Of a stretch of DNA of 64,000 nt, positions 57,275-64,000 are shown piece after piece. Origin of the DNA: Colwellia sp. 20A7 (GTDB lineage Bacteria > Pseudomonadota > Gammaproteobacteria > Enterobacterales > Alteromonadaceae); assembly GCF_009832865.1 (NCBI RefSeq), contig NZ_CP047130.1, positions 1,674,001 to 1,738,000 of the forward strand, written 5' to 3'. The first letter of the stretch is position 1, and each line of letters starts with the position of its first letter. The notes beneath the pieces are model-generated. The model was not told where the DNA came from. It was given only the letters and a program-made list of their open reading frames with translations, and ran no database searches. The translations under genes were made by a program, and so were the position numbers.

Positions 57275-58168
57275 CTACTCTTCTATCCCTGCATAATAGT
57301 CAGGCATTTGGTAGATTGCATTGTATTGGGTGAAAATATTTTTCATTGTTCCCTGAACAACCATCGCTTGGACAATATCACCAATGGCATAGCCTAGTTG
57401 ACGATAATCACTTTTTATCGCCATTCCAATATCCCATTGCTGTTTCCCTATCATTGGAAAAGCATTGTTTGCCAATACATAGGTTTGTGAATCAAGTTGT
57501 GCTTGATAGTGGCTTATTTGGCTGCGTAAGCCCATAACAGCATCAACTTTCTGCGATTGCATTGCAGAAATAGCTAAAGGTAAAGAAGGGAATTGTTTCG
57601 TTTTGCTAGCCATTCGACCATTAAAAACAGATAAAAGGTAAAACTGTGGAATAGAATCGACTTCGACACCAATGTTGTGATACTGAAAAACAGCCATGGT
57701 ACTGACATCGTCAATTTTTGTTTTATTGAAAATAATTTTCCATGATTCTGTGTGGTAAGGAGCAAACATGTGTACTTGCTCATGTACCGGTTCACCAATA
57801 TCGTCTCTAAGATTAGAGTAGGCTTGGTCGTAGGGTATTCTAAGCATTAAGTCGGCAATGGTACGTTCAAGGTAATGACCTTTCCAAATATTATTGCGTA
57901 AATCACCTTCTACGTCTTCATCTGCTGTGGCCCATTTAATATGAAGCTTTACACCCAACTCTTTAGCGATATGTTTGGCGACTTCTATATCAATACCTTT
58001 TTCTTTACCATCTTCTTGATATGAAAAAGGGGCATAGTCTCGATAAACAGCAACGGTAATTTCTTTGCTTTCAATAATATCATCGTAAGAACGCGCAAAA
58101 GCTGTTGAGCAAATAATGCTGCAACAACTTAGGCACAAAATTAACGCATTTAAAATATTATTTTTCAC
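57275..58168 (-). CDS. Quinoprotein-associated periplasmic binding protein (XoxJ/MoxJ-like)
   Basis: The 297-residue protein has a signal peptide (LILCLSCCSIICSTAFA) and the fold of a family 3 solute-binding protein: IIESKEITVAVYRDYAPFSYQEDGKEKGIDIEVAKHIAKELGVKL and AISAMQSQKVDAVMGLRSQ. It belongs with the MoxJ-type proteins that accompany quinoprotein dehydrogenases and are thought to help mature or activate them rather than import solutes. It overlaps the cytochrome c gene by 11 bp and lies just upstream of exaA, giving a cytochrome-J-dehydrogenase order similar to xoxGJF clusters. Confidence 0.85.
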   Translation of the reverse strand: MKNNILNALILCLSCCSIICSTAFARSYDDIIESKEITVAVYRDYAPFSYQEDGKEKGIDIEVAKHIAKELGVKLHIKWATADEDVEGDLRNNIWKGHYLERTIADLMLRIPYDQAYSNLRDDIGEPVHEQVHMFAPYHTESWKIIFNKTKIDDVSTMAVFQYHNIGVEVDSIPQFYLLSVFNGRMASKTKQFPSLPLAISAMQSQKVDAVMGLRSQISHYQAQLDSQTYVLANNAFPMIGKQQWDIGMAIKSDYRQLGYAIGDIVQAMVVQGTMKNIFTQYNAIYQMPDYYAGIEE

Positions 58169-58604
58169 TGACTGACTCTAACCATGTACGGATTGCCCAA
58201 AGTGCTTCTTGGTTTAAATGCTCGGTCATTTTCGGCATATAGACAGCACCATTTCTTACAGCACCATTCTGCACTCGATAAATATACCACTCATCGCCAT
58301 CAAAATCTGCAGGTAATATGCGTATGTCTGGAGCGATACCACCCGATATACCACCTAAACCATGACAACGAGCACAATTTTGGTTATAAGCTGAAGCACC
58401 TACACGTAAAATTTCAGTACGTACATCACCTTCTTTTTCTCGGTAAGGGTTCATGTCAGCCCATTCTTCACCTAACGTAGGTAATGTAGAGGTATTTATT
58501 GCTTGAGGTGTTACAGGACCGTGAGCCGCTAGGCTAAATGAACAAATTGATATTAATGTAATTAAACATTTTTGGCCTAAACCTAAATTAAACTTTATCA
58601 TCAC
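58158..58604 (-). CDS. pedF: Cytochrome c-550, PedF-type
   Basis: The 148-residue protein has a signal peptide (CLITLISICSFSLAAHG) and one heme site NCARCHGLGGISGG (near residue 79) with a later Met in VYMPKMTEHLNQEALWAIRTWLES as the likely axial ligand. It should accept electrons from the PQQ alcohol dehydrogenase and pass them to the oxidase. It is the first gene of the minus-strand set containing the MoxJ-like protein and exaA. Confidence 0.9.
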   Translation of the reverse strand: MMIKFNLGLGQKCLITLISICSFSLAAHGPVTPQAINTSTLPTLGEEWADMNPYREKEGDVRTEILRVGASAYNQNCARCHGLGGISGGIAPDIRILPADFDGDEWYIYRVQNGAVRNGAVYMPKMTEHLNQEALWAIRTWLESVSEK

Positions 58605-58711
58605 TCAGTACTCCAATTTCTACAAAATTAATTATGTATATGTTTTTAATGATATAAGCTTAACTGTGTTGTTGTAGTTGAAGAATTATACTTTAGCGCG
58701 GTTAGTTCTCA

Positions 58712-58726
58712 TCACTTAGTATGATT
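58712..58726. promoter_or_regulatory. Shared motif in the pedF/ABC divergent promoter
   Basis: ATCACTTAGTATGAT matches the site at 57227-57241 in 14 of 15 positions, and the flanks agree (GCGGTTAG before, AAGGG after). It is about 108 bp before the cytochrome start and 180 bp before the ABC operon start, so it could control both. Confidence 0.5.
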
Positions 58727-58906
58727 TTAAGGGTGTAGAAAGTGGTATTTTAATTTTAATTTGTTTTATATCAAACTTTTAAGGTGTTTTATGTGATAGT
58801 TAATTCTTTTTACTTTATGACGTTTTTCTATATGCTTATATAAATATATTCATTTGACGTCGTGTTGTTGATTTCTTTTATACGTCTTTATACAGTTGGG
58901 GTACAC

Positions 58907-60097
58907 ATGTTTTTTGTGACAAGGACAAAGTTTAAAAAATATCTATTAAAAGGGGCTGCTATCATTGCGTGGGCTATCTGTTCTACCGCTTTAGCAGAGC
59001 CTATAAAGGTTGATATTAGTTATATTCAGTTACTGCAGAAGCATCCGCCAGCCTTATCAAATATTTTTCCAATACCAGAGGATACGGGATATTCTGGCGC
59101 TAAACTCGCAATTAACGATTCTAATACGACAGGTAAGTTTTTACAGCAACATTTTGATATAACTCATTATGTTACGAAGAAACCGACAGAACTATTAACC
59201 TACATTGAAGGTGAATATAATTTAGGACGGAAAATCTTTATTCTTGATGTTCCGTTAACGCATTTAATACCAATCAATCAGTGGGCTAAAGATAAGTCGG
59301 TATTACTGTTTAATGTGGGAGAGCCGGCGGATGAAATTCGAAGCACTCAATGTTTAGCAGCGATATTCCATACTATACCTAGCGATGCAATGAAGTCTGA
59401 TGCGCTGGCACAATGGTTACTTTATCGTCGTATGAGTAATGTGCTATTGGTACGAGGTAGCCAAGTTGAGGATATTCAACTAGCAAAATCTTTTAAACGT
59501 TCAGCCAAACGTTTTGGTATTAAAATTGTTGATGAGAAGGAATGGGATTTTAATACGGATATGAGACGTACTGCACAACAGGAAATTCCTTTATTTACTC
59601 AAACAGTTAAAGACTATGATGTTGTCTATGTAGCTGATAGAGCTAAGGACTTCTCAGAATTTATACCTTTTAATACTTACCTACCTCGACCTGTAATTGG
59701 CTCGTCAGGTTTAGAAGCGTTAGCGTGGCATGCCGTAATAGAGCAGTGGGGAGCTGCACAGTTACAAGGGCGTTTTATGGCGTTGGCTGATAGAAAAATG
59801 AATGAAACCGACTTTGCCGGTTATCTTGCCGTTCGGAGTGTTGCTCAAGCAGTGCACGAACTGCATACCAATGATAATGCTAAGCTTCTTGATTATATTA
59901 AGTCTGACGCATTTGAATTGGCAGCATACAAGGGACGGAAACTGAGCTTTAGATCATGGAATAAACAATTAAGAATGCCGTTAGCGTTAGTACATCCACA
60001 TGCCTTGGTATCGCAGTCGCCACAGCCAGGTATGCTTCATCCAACAACTGAACTTGATACGCTTGGATTTGATATTCAAGAATCTCAATGTAAATAA
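58907..60097 (+). CDS. ABC substrate-binding protein of the PQQ alcohol dehydrogenase system
   Basis: Start 58907 (ATG after GGGG) chosen over an upstream GTG. The 396-residue protein has a signal peptide (LLKGAAIIAWAICSTALA) and a receptor-family (Leu/Ile/Val-type) binding fold: GYSGAKLAINDSNTTGKFLQQHFDI, LFNVGEPADEIRSTQCLAAIFHTIPSDAMKSDALAQWLLYRRMSNVLLVRGSQ. These proteins occur only with quinoprotein alcohol systems; the corresponding P. putida gene is pedB as I recall it. It opens a four-gene operon divergent from pedF. The ligand is unknown: an alcohol, or a lanthanide complex. Confidence 0.88.
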   Translation: MFFVTRTKFKKYLLKGAAIIAWAICSTALAEPIKVDISYIQLLQKHPPALSNIFPIPEDTGYSGAKLAINDSNTTGKFLQQHFDITHYVTKKPTELLTYIEGEYNLGRKIFILDVPLTHLIPINQWAKDKSVLLFNVGEPADEIRSTQCLAAIFHTIPSDAMKSDALAQWLLYRRMSNVLLVRGSQVEDIQLAKSFKRSAKRFGIKIVDEKEWDFNTDMRRTAQQEIPLFTQTVKDYDVVYVADRAKDFSEFIPFNTYLPRPVIGSSGLEALAWHAVIEQWGAAQLQGRFMALADRKMNETDFAGYLAVRSVAQAVHELHTNDNAKLLDYIKSDAFELAAYKGRKLSFRSWNKQLRMPLALVHPHALVSQSPQPGMLHPTTELDTLGFDIQESQCK

Positions 60098-60112
60098 GGT
60101 TTACAATAAATT

Positions 60113-61093
60113 ATGAAACACATACTACTGTTTAAATTATTAAGTCTTGCTATTTTATTAAATATTACCGCGAGTAATGCTAACGAGTTTGCTTATGTTA
60201 CTAATGAAAAAGATGACAATATTTCGGTAATCGATTTAAGTCAAAATAAAGTCATTAGAACAATAGATGTTGGTCAACGACCGCGTGGTATTATCTTAAA
60301 TAAAGACCAATCACTTGCTTATGTTTGTGCGAGTGACTCTGATCGTATTCAAATTATCGATCTAAATACGGAACAAATTATTGGTGAATTGCCATCAGGT
60401 GAAGACCCTGAAACCGTAGTATTACATCCTAATGGTAAGGTTATTTATACCGCGAATGAAGATGATGCTTTATTAACGGTTATCAATATTGAAGATGCTA
60501 CTGTTACTACGCAGATAGATGTAGGTGTTGAGCCTGAAGGACTAGCCGTAAGCCCTGATGGAAAAATGGTTGTGGTCACCTCAGAAACAACCAATATGGT
60601 GCATTGGATAAACACTGAAACTCACGAAAATTTTGCTAATACATTAGTTGGGTCCAGACCAAGGTCTGCGCTTTTTACTAAAGACAACAAATTTTTATGG
60701 GTGAGCTCTGAAATTGGTGGCATGGTAGTTATTATTGACGTCGCTACACAAAAAATTGTTAAAGAATTTACCTTTAATATTAAAGGTATTCATCGGGATC
60801 GTGTTCAACCTGTTGGTATTGAATTAACTGAGGATGGTCGATATGCGTTTATCGCATTAGGGCCAGCAAACCATGTTGCTGTTATTGATAGAGAAACAAT
60901 GAAAATTGAGAAATACTTATTAGTTGGACGCCGAGTTTGGCAACTTGCTTTTAATCATGATGAAAGCCAGTTAATAACAACAAATGGTATTAGTGGTGAT
61001 GTTTCCTTGATAGATATTAAAGAAATGAAAGTAACTAAATCAATTAAAGTAGGTCGTTATCCTTGGGGCGTAGTGATACGTCAAATGCCATGA
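60113..61093 (+). CDS. PQQ-associated YVTN-type beta-propeller protein
   Basis: The 326-residue protein has a signal peptide (FKLLSLAILLNITASNA) and about seven short blades with the YVTN pattern: FAYVTNEKDDNISVIDLSQNKVIRTIDVGQRPRGI, VIYTANEDDALLTVINIEDATVTTQIDVGVEPEG, LFTKDNKFLWVSSEIGGMVVIIDVATQKI. This family sits in the PQQ alcohol dehydrogenase ABC cluster (pedA2 in my recollection) and is periplasmic. It likely helps binding or donation of the transported ligand. It overlaps the ATPase gene by 4 bp. Confidence 0.88.
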   Translation: MKHILLFKLLSLAILLNITASNANEFAYVTNEKDDNISVIDLSQNKVIRTIDVGQRPRGIILNKDQSLAYVCASDSDRIQIIDLNTEQIIGELPSGEDPETVVLHPNGKVIYTANEDDALLTVINIEDATVTTQIDVGVEPEGLAVSPDGKMVVVTSETTNMVHWINTETHENFANTLVGSRPRSALFTKDNKFLWVSSEIGGMVVIIDVATQKIVKEFTFNIKGIHRDRVQPVGIELTEDGRYAFIALGPANHVAVIDRETMKIEKYLLVGRRVWQLAFNHDESQLITTNGISGDVSLIDIKEMKVTKSIKVGRYPWGVVIRQMP

Positions 61094-61818
61094 GTATAGT
61101 GACTAATCAACTGTCTTTTTATTATGGTAAAAAGGCAGCTGTTTATGACTTAAATTTAACGATTAACAAAGGATTTAACGTTTTACTTGGACCTAATGGG
61201 GCGGGGAAAAGTACATTATTTTCAATGCTAACGGGTCTGTATCAGCCATCATCAGGTAATATCAAGATAGATGGTTATGACTTTCGAGAAAATAGAACAG
61301 AAATAATGAAGACTATGGGAGTCGTTTTTCAGCAAAGCACGGTTGACTTAGATTTATCGGTTAAACAAAACTTGGTTTATTATGCCGCTTTACAAGGTAT
61401 TTCATCGTCACAAGCGTTAGCAAATATTGGTGACATACTTTCTCAGTTGGAATTGACGCAACGACTTAATGATAAGGTAAGATCATTAAATGGCGGGCAC
61501 CGTCGTCGTGTTGAAATTGCACGAGCATTAATTCATAAACCCAACGTATTATTGCTTGATGAAGCAACGGTAGGTTTAGATATTGATAGCAGAAAAATGA
61601 TCACAGAATATGTTAAAAAATTAAGTGAAGAACGTGGGATTTGCGTGTTATGGGCAACACATTTAATTGATGAAATATCTGTAGATGATCAGCTAATCCT
61701 TCTAAATGTAGGGAAAGTAAAAGCGCAAGGAATAAGTAGTGAACTATGTAAAACACATAATGTTGATGATGTATATCAACTGTATAGAACCTTAACTGCT
61801 AGTGCGGAGATTACTTAA
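61090..61818 (+). CDS. ABC transporter ATP-binding protein of the PQQ system
   Basis: Start 61090 chosen because it overlaps the stop of the beta-propeller gene as ATGA. The 242-residue ATPase has Walker A GPNGAGKSTLF (near 36), Q-loop VVFQQSTVDLDLS, signature LNGGHRRRVEIARAL, Walker B VLLLDEATVGLD and the switch His in WATHL. The signature differs from LSGGQ, a known feature of the group in this gene neighbourhood. It energises the permease that follows. Confidence 0.93.
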   Translation: MSIVTNQLSFYYGKKAAVYDLNLTINKGFNVLLGPNGAGKSTLFSMLTGLYQPSSGNIKIDGYDFRENRTEIMKTMGVVFQQSTVDLDLSVKQNLVYYAALQGISSSQALANIGDILSQLELTQRLNDKVRSLNGGHRRRVEIARALIHKPNVLLLDEATVGLDIDSRKMITEYVKKLSEERGICVLWATHLIDEISVDDQLILLNVGKVKAQGISSELCKTHNVDDVYQLYRTLTASAEIT

Positions 61819-62606
61819 TGAACCGTAATTATCTTTATTGTTTTAATGGCATTGTTAAGCGTGATGTTTTTCGTTTTTTTCAACAACGTTCCCGTTTATT
61901 AAGCGCATTAATTAGGCCATTATTGTGGTTAGTTGTTTTTGCCGCGGGTTTTAGGGCGGCATTAGGGGTTTCTATTATGGAGCCTTATGGGACTTATATT
62001 ACGTATCAGCAATATATTGTTCCCGGACTTTGTTGCATGATTATTTTATTCAATGGTATGCAAAGCTCTCTTTCTATGGTGTATGACAGAGAGATGGGTA
62101 GTATGAAAGTATTATTGATGAGCCCATTACCCAGACCATTTTTATTGGGTAGCAAGTTAGTTGCTAGCGCATTATTGTCATTGTTACAGGTTGTTATTTT
62201 CTTGTTTTTTGCCCAATTTGTTGATGTAGATATCCCGCTTATTGGCTATTTTACAGCGATACCAGCAATTTTCTTAGTGGCTTTTTTTCTTGGCTCACTC
62301 GGCCTTATGTTGTCTAACCTTATTAAACAGTTAGAGAACTTTGCAGGTGTGATGAACTTTGTTATTTTTCCAATGTTCTTTTTATCAAGTGCGTTATACC
62401 CTTTATGGAAGATGAAAGAAGCAAGCCTTTGGTTATATTGGCTATGTCAATTCAACCCATTTACTGCTTGTGTCGAGTTATTAAGGTTTGCGCTTTATGG
62501 GGAAGTTGAACCGACTGCTTTAACTACTGTGATAATTGTAACAACCGTTGTATCATTTTTTGCGTTAATGAGCTTTAGGCCGCAACATGGTCGTAGTGGT
62601 AAATAA
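61818..62606 (+). CDS. pedC: ABC transporter permease, PedC family
   Basis: The 262-residue protein is an ABC-2 type permease with six membrane helices (near 25-45, 60-80, 105-130, 140-165, 170-190 and 232-250). It carries the family patterns YDREMGSMKVLLMSPLPRPFLLGSKL and FPMFFLSSALYPLWKM, and matches PedC of the PQQ alcohol system. Its start overlaps the ATPase stop (TAATG). In Pseudomonas putida the Ped ABC transporter has been linked to growth with rare earth elements, from memory; ABC-2 topology usually means export, so direction remains open. Confidence 0.9.
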   Translation: MNRNYLYCFNGIVKRDVFRFFQQRSRLLSALIRPLLWLVVFAAGFRAALGVSIMEPYGTYITYQQYIVPGLCCMIILFNGMQSSLSMVYDREMGSMKVLLMSPLPRPFLLGSKLVASALLSLLQVVIFLFFAQFVDVDIPLIGYFTAIPAIFLVAFFLGSLGLMLSNLIKQLENFAGVMNFVIFPMFFLSSALYPLWKMKEASLWLYWLCQFNPFTACVELLRFALYGEVEPTALTTVIIVTTVVSFFALMSFRPQHGRSGK

Positions 62607-62693
62607 CTTAATTTCAGCAGACATAAACGCGTTAATTCACTTTATTAATGTATGCGTTGCAAATAAATACCAATACGGGAATATTTTTTATTG

Positions 62694-62721
62694 AATAGCC
62701 AACTATTTGGTCGGCTATTTT
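62694..62721 (+). terminator. Weak terminator after pedC
   Basis: AATAGCC (62694-62700) pairs with GGCTATT (62713-62719) across 12 nt, followed by two more T. It lies about 90 bp past the pedC stop and also overlaps the end of the AraC fragment. Confidence 0.4.
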
Positions 62722-62918
62722 AATACAACACTTTTATCATTAGGCATATGTTGATAATTACTATTAATATATAAGCTTTTCATTTCAGCGCCATATTGTG
62801 TTGAAACAGTATGTTGATAGCCACATGGGAGCCAAACTGCATTTTCAGGAGGAATAAATAACCTTTCTCCAATCACGTCAACAATCAATACACCTGAGGT
62901 TGCTGAGTTTCCTGTAAA
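62715..62918 (-). pseudogene. AraC-family regulator fragment (cupin part)
   Basis: The minus-strand frame reads NSATSGVLIVDVIGERLFIP then ENAVWLPCGYQHTVSTQYGA and MKSLYINSNYQH, the effector-binding cupin of AraC-type regulators. There is no helix-turn-helix after it and no start before it. It is in frame with, and directly downstream of, the integrase fragment, separated by a TGA stop. Confidence 0.75.
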
Positions 62919-63242
62919 TCAAAATACCATCTGTACTCTAGTGGGGGCTTTTGCTCTAACAGTATCAGATAGCAAAGTGAGCTCTCTTTCAAAGACATGT
63001 TTGTACATAAAAACAATTGAACATAATGCTAAGTTTTGAGTTGAAGATGTTACCTGCCTATTAACCGCTAAATAAGTGAGATAATTACTGACTTCTTGCT
63101 CTCCCATGTCCTTGGGGTGGCGTTTTTGGTTGAAGAGAATAAATCGTTTAATCCATAGTAAATACGTTTTTTCAGTTTGAATACTGTAATGCTTTGTACG
63201 GAGGATATGACGGATACTTTCAAGAAAAGGAGATGTAGACAT
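62919..63242 (-). pseudogene. Integron-type integrase (IntI), N-terminal fragment
   Basis: The 107-residue product starts MSTSPFLESIRHILRTKHYS and continues QTEKTYLLWIKRFILFNQKRH, DMGEQEVSNYLTYLAVNRQV and ASTQNLALC-like STQNLALCSIVFMYKHVFER, closely following the N-terminal SAM-like domain of integron integrases. It stops after RVQMVF, so the catalytic domain with Arg-His-Arg-Tyr is absent. No attC array is visible on either side. It is a dead remnant of an integron integrase joined to an AraC fragment. Confidence 0.82.
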
Positions 63243-63320
63243 TTTTCAAACCCTTGTGACTATGTTTATATACAGTTTCGGTTTGAGGTAAATAAATATC
63301 AAATATTATATCAGCGGATA

Positions 63321-63340
63321 TTACTGAGAAGTCTCAGTAA
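63321..63340. repeat. Palindromic motif, copy 1
   Basis: TTACTGAGAAGTCTCAGTAA is an inverted repeat with 9-bp arms and AG in the middle. GGATA precedes it. Related copies lie at 63417-63456 and 63542-63558. Confidence 0.7.
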
Positions 63341-63416
63341 ATGACAATAAACAGGATTAACTCATTATGGTGATAGGTTAACCTTATGAAAAATATCAAT
63401 TTAATTGGTTTTATGG

Positions 63417-63456
63417 TAATTGGATATTACTGAGACTTCTCAGTAATATCCAATTA
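63417..63456. repeat. Palindromic motif, copy 2 (19-bp arms)
   Basis: TAATTGGATATTACTGAGA (63417-63435) and its exact reverse complement (63438-63456) are separated by CT. It would form a very stable hairpin or cruciform. The inner part is the same as copy 1 with the centre reversed. Confidence 0.8.
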
Positions 63457-63541
63457 TAAATATTTTCTTAAATTTTAATCTTTCTAATTCATTGAAATTA
63501 TGGAATATTAAGCGTTAATAAATTAATTTTATGGGACGGAC

Positions 63542-63558
63542 ATTACTGAGAAGTCTCC
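63542..63558. repeat. Palindromic motif, copy 3 (half)
   Basis: ATTACTGAGAAGTCTCC repeats the left arm and centre of copy 1; the right arm then diverges. It lies just before the start of the small membrane protein gene. Confidence 0.6.
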
Positions 63559-63590
63559 ATAATAAGCTGTTAGCATTACAAGGAGGTTTG

Positions 63591-63854
63591 GTGACAACAT
63601 CTAAAAAAGAACTACGGTTTCTTACAACCTATATGACTCTGCTGTTAGTTTTATTAAGTTCTGATTGGATATTATCTTTAATAGGTTTTGAATATAATAT
63701 ATGGACAGATCCTTTTGAATATAATATATGGTCAGATCCTTTTGATATTATTAAATTTATAATTAAGCTCATGACTATTTATCTTTTCTGTTTTATTGGT
63801 AATAAGTTTTTTAGTTGGTTGTATTCTGCATCACCACAAAAAACTAAAGAGTAA
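63591..63854 (+). CDS. Small membrane protein with internal duplication, 87 aa
   Basis: Start GTG at 63591 chosen for the strong AAGGAGG at 63580-63586; an ATG at 63531 lies in the palindromic repeat. The product has two membrane helices (LTTYMTLLLVLLSSDWILSLI and FIIKLMTIYLFCFIGNKFF) joined by a linker in which FEYNIWTDP is repeated as FEYNIWSDP. No family is recognised; the setting next to an integron integrase fragment suggests a cassette-like or accessory gene. Confidence 0.5.
   Translation: MTTSKKELRFLTTYMTLLLVLLSSDWILSLIGFEYNIWTDPFEYNIWSDPFDIIKFIIKLMTIYLFCFIGNKFFSWLYSASPQKTKE
63686..63739. repeat. 27-bp in-frame tandem duplication
   Basis: Two 27-bp units differing at one base (GGACAG versus GGTCAG) lie inside the small membrane protein gene and add nine residues. 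The single difference suggests a recent duplication. Confidence 0.9.
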
Positions 63855-63904
63855 ACTTGGCAGTTATTTAAAGTAAAGCTAACAAGAGACTATGGCGTCA
63901 ATAG

Positions 63905-64000
63905 TTAATTTTGCACTTTTGGCGCTTCCCACATTACCCCATCTCTTAACATAGAATTTAAGATCACAATCATCTTTCTAATACAGGCTATAATGGCTAC
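63905..64000 (-). CDS. IS110-family transposase, C-terminal end (runs off window)
   Basis: The partial frame reads VAIIACIRKMIVILNSMLRD and ends WEAPKVQN before TAA. The pattern ALxxCxRKxLxILNxMxxxG is the usual C-terminus of IS110 transposases. It is not the same sequence as the IS110 remnant at 17598. Most of the gene lies outside the window. Confidence 0.75.
   Translation of the reverse strand, partial: VAIIACIRKMIVILNSMLRDGVMWEAPKVQN

Noticed and set aside
63311..63560. attC sites or attI next to the integrase fragment
   Set aside because: The palindromes lack the GTTRRRY core and the R/L box arrangement of attC sites; arms are perfect and short.

Overview
The window looks like chromosomal DNA of a marine gammaproteobacterium of the Colwellia/Alteromonadales type. 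It is AT-rich, FadR is full length and enterobacterial/Vibrio-like, and marine heterotroph functions are common (branched-chain amino acid and fatty acid oxidation, LutABC lactate oxidation, RND efflux, PQQ alcohol oxidation). Genus is inferred from general protein character only. No rRNA, tRNA or CRISPR was recognised.

Region 1 (about 1-9.1 kb) is a decaying accessory zone. It holds one intact enoyl-CoA hydratase, remnants of IS630 and IS3 elements, the frameshifted C-terminal end of a carboxylic acid reductase, a complete 1656-bp insertion sequence with 9-bp target duplications, a two-gene VOC (glyoxalase-fold) operon, fadR behind three successive inverted repeats, and a chimeric pseudogene in which a second copy of the first enoyl-CoA hydratase is joined in frame to a nitronate monooxygenase fragment.

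Region 2 (9.2-17.4 kb) is a core catabolic block: ETF-ubiquinone oxidoreductase divergent from etfBA, then, after an ISAs1 remnant, a valine-degradation operon (acyl-CoA dehydrogenase, enoyl-CoA hydratase, 3-hydroxyisobutyryl-CoA hydrolase, mmsB). Electrons from the dehydrogenase would pass via ETF and ETF-QO to quinone.

Region 3 (17.6-22.9 kb) is an IS graveyard: an IS110 transposase with a nonsense codon, an IS66 element whose tnpC has two frameshifts, a six-unit tandem repeat of 76-80 bp, and an intact-looking IS982 element.

Region 4 (23-47 kb) carries acnA, a LysR regulator, lutABC, an octaheme cytochrome c with TPRs, an IS3 element (3-bp target duplication, frameshifted orfB), purT, a LysR regulator divergent from a complete RND efflux operon and an MDR oxidoreductase, then a small membrane protein, an MscS-like channel and an ECF-type sigma factor.

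Region 5 (47.4-62.6 kb) is the most coherent system: a PQQ alcohol oxidation locus. It has a PAS/hybrid histidine kinase overlapping a FIST sensor gene, a NosR-like FMN/4Fe-4S membrane protein, an ExaC-like aldehyde dehydrogenase, a PQQ alcohol dehydrogenase, a XoxJ/MoxJ-like periplasmic protein and cytochrome c-550, all on the minus strand. The divergent four-gene ABC cluster (binding protein, beta-propeller, ATPase, permease) corresponds to the Ped system of pseudomonads. The dehydrogenase has Asp two residues after the catalytic Asp (WDFD), the signature of lanthanide-dependent enzymes, and an unusual shared motif lies upstream of both exaA and the cytochrome gene. No pqq biosynthesis gene is in the window.

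Region 6 (62.7-64 kb) is again debris: an AraC cupin fragment in frame with an integron-type integrase fragment, three copies of a palindromic motif, a small membrane protein with an in-frame 27-bp duplication, and the end of an IS110 transposase running off the window.
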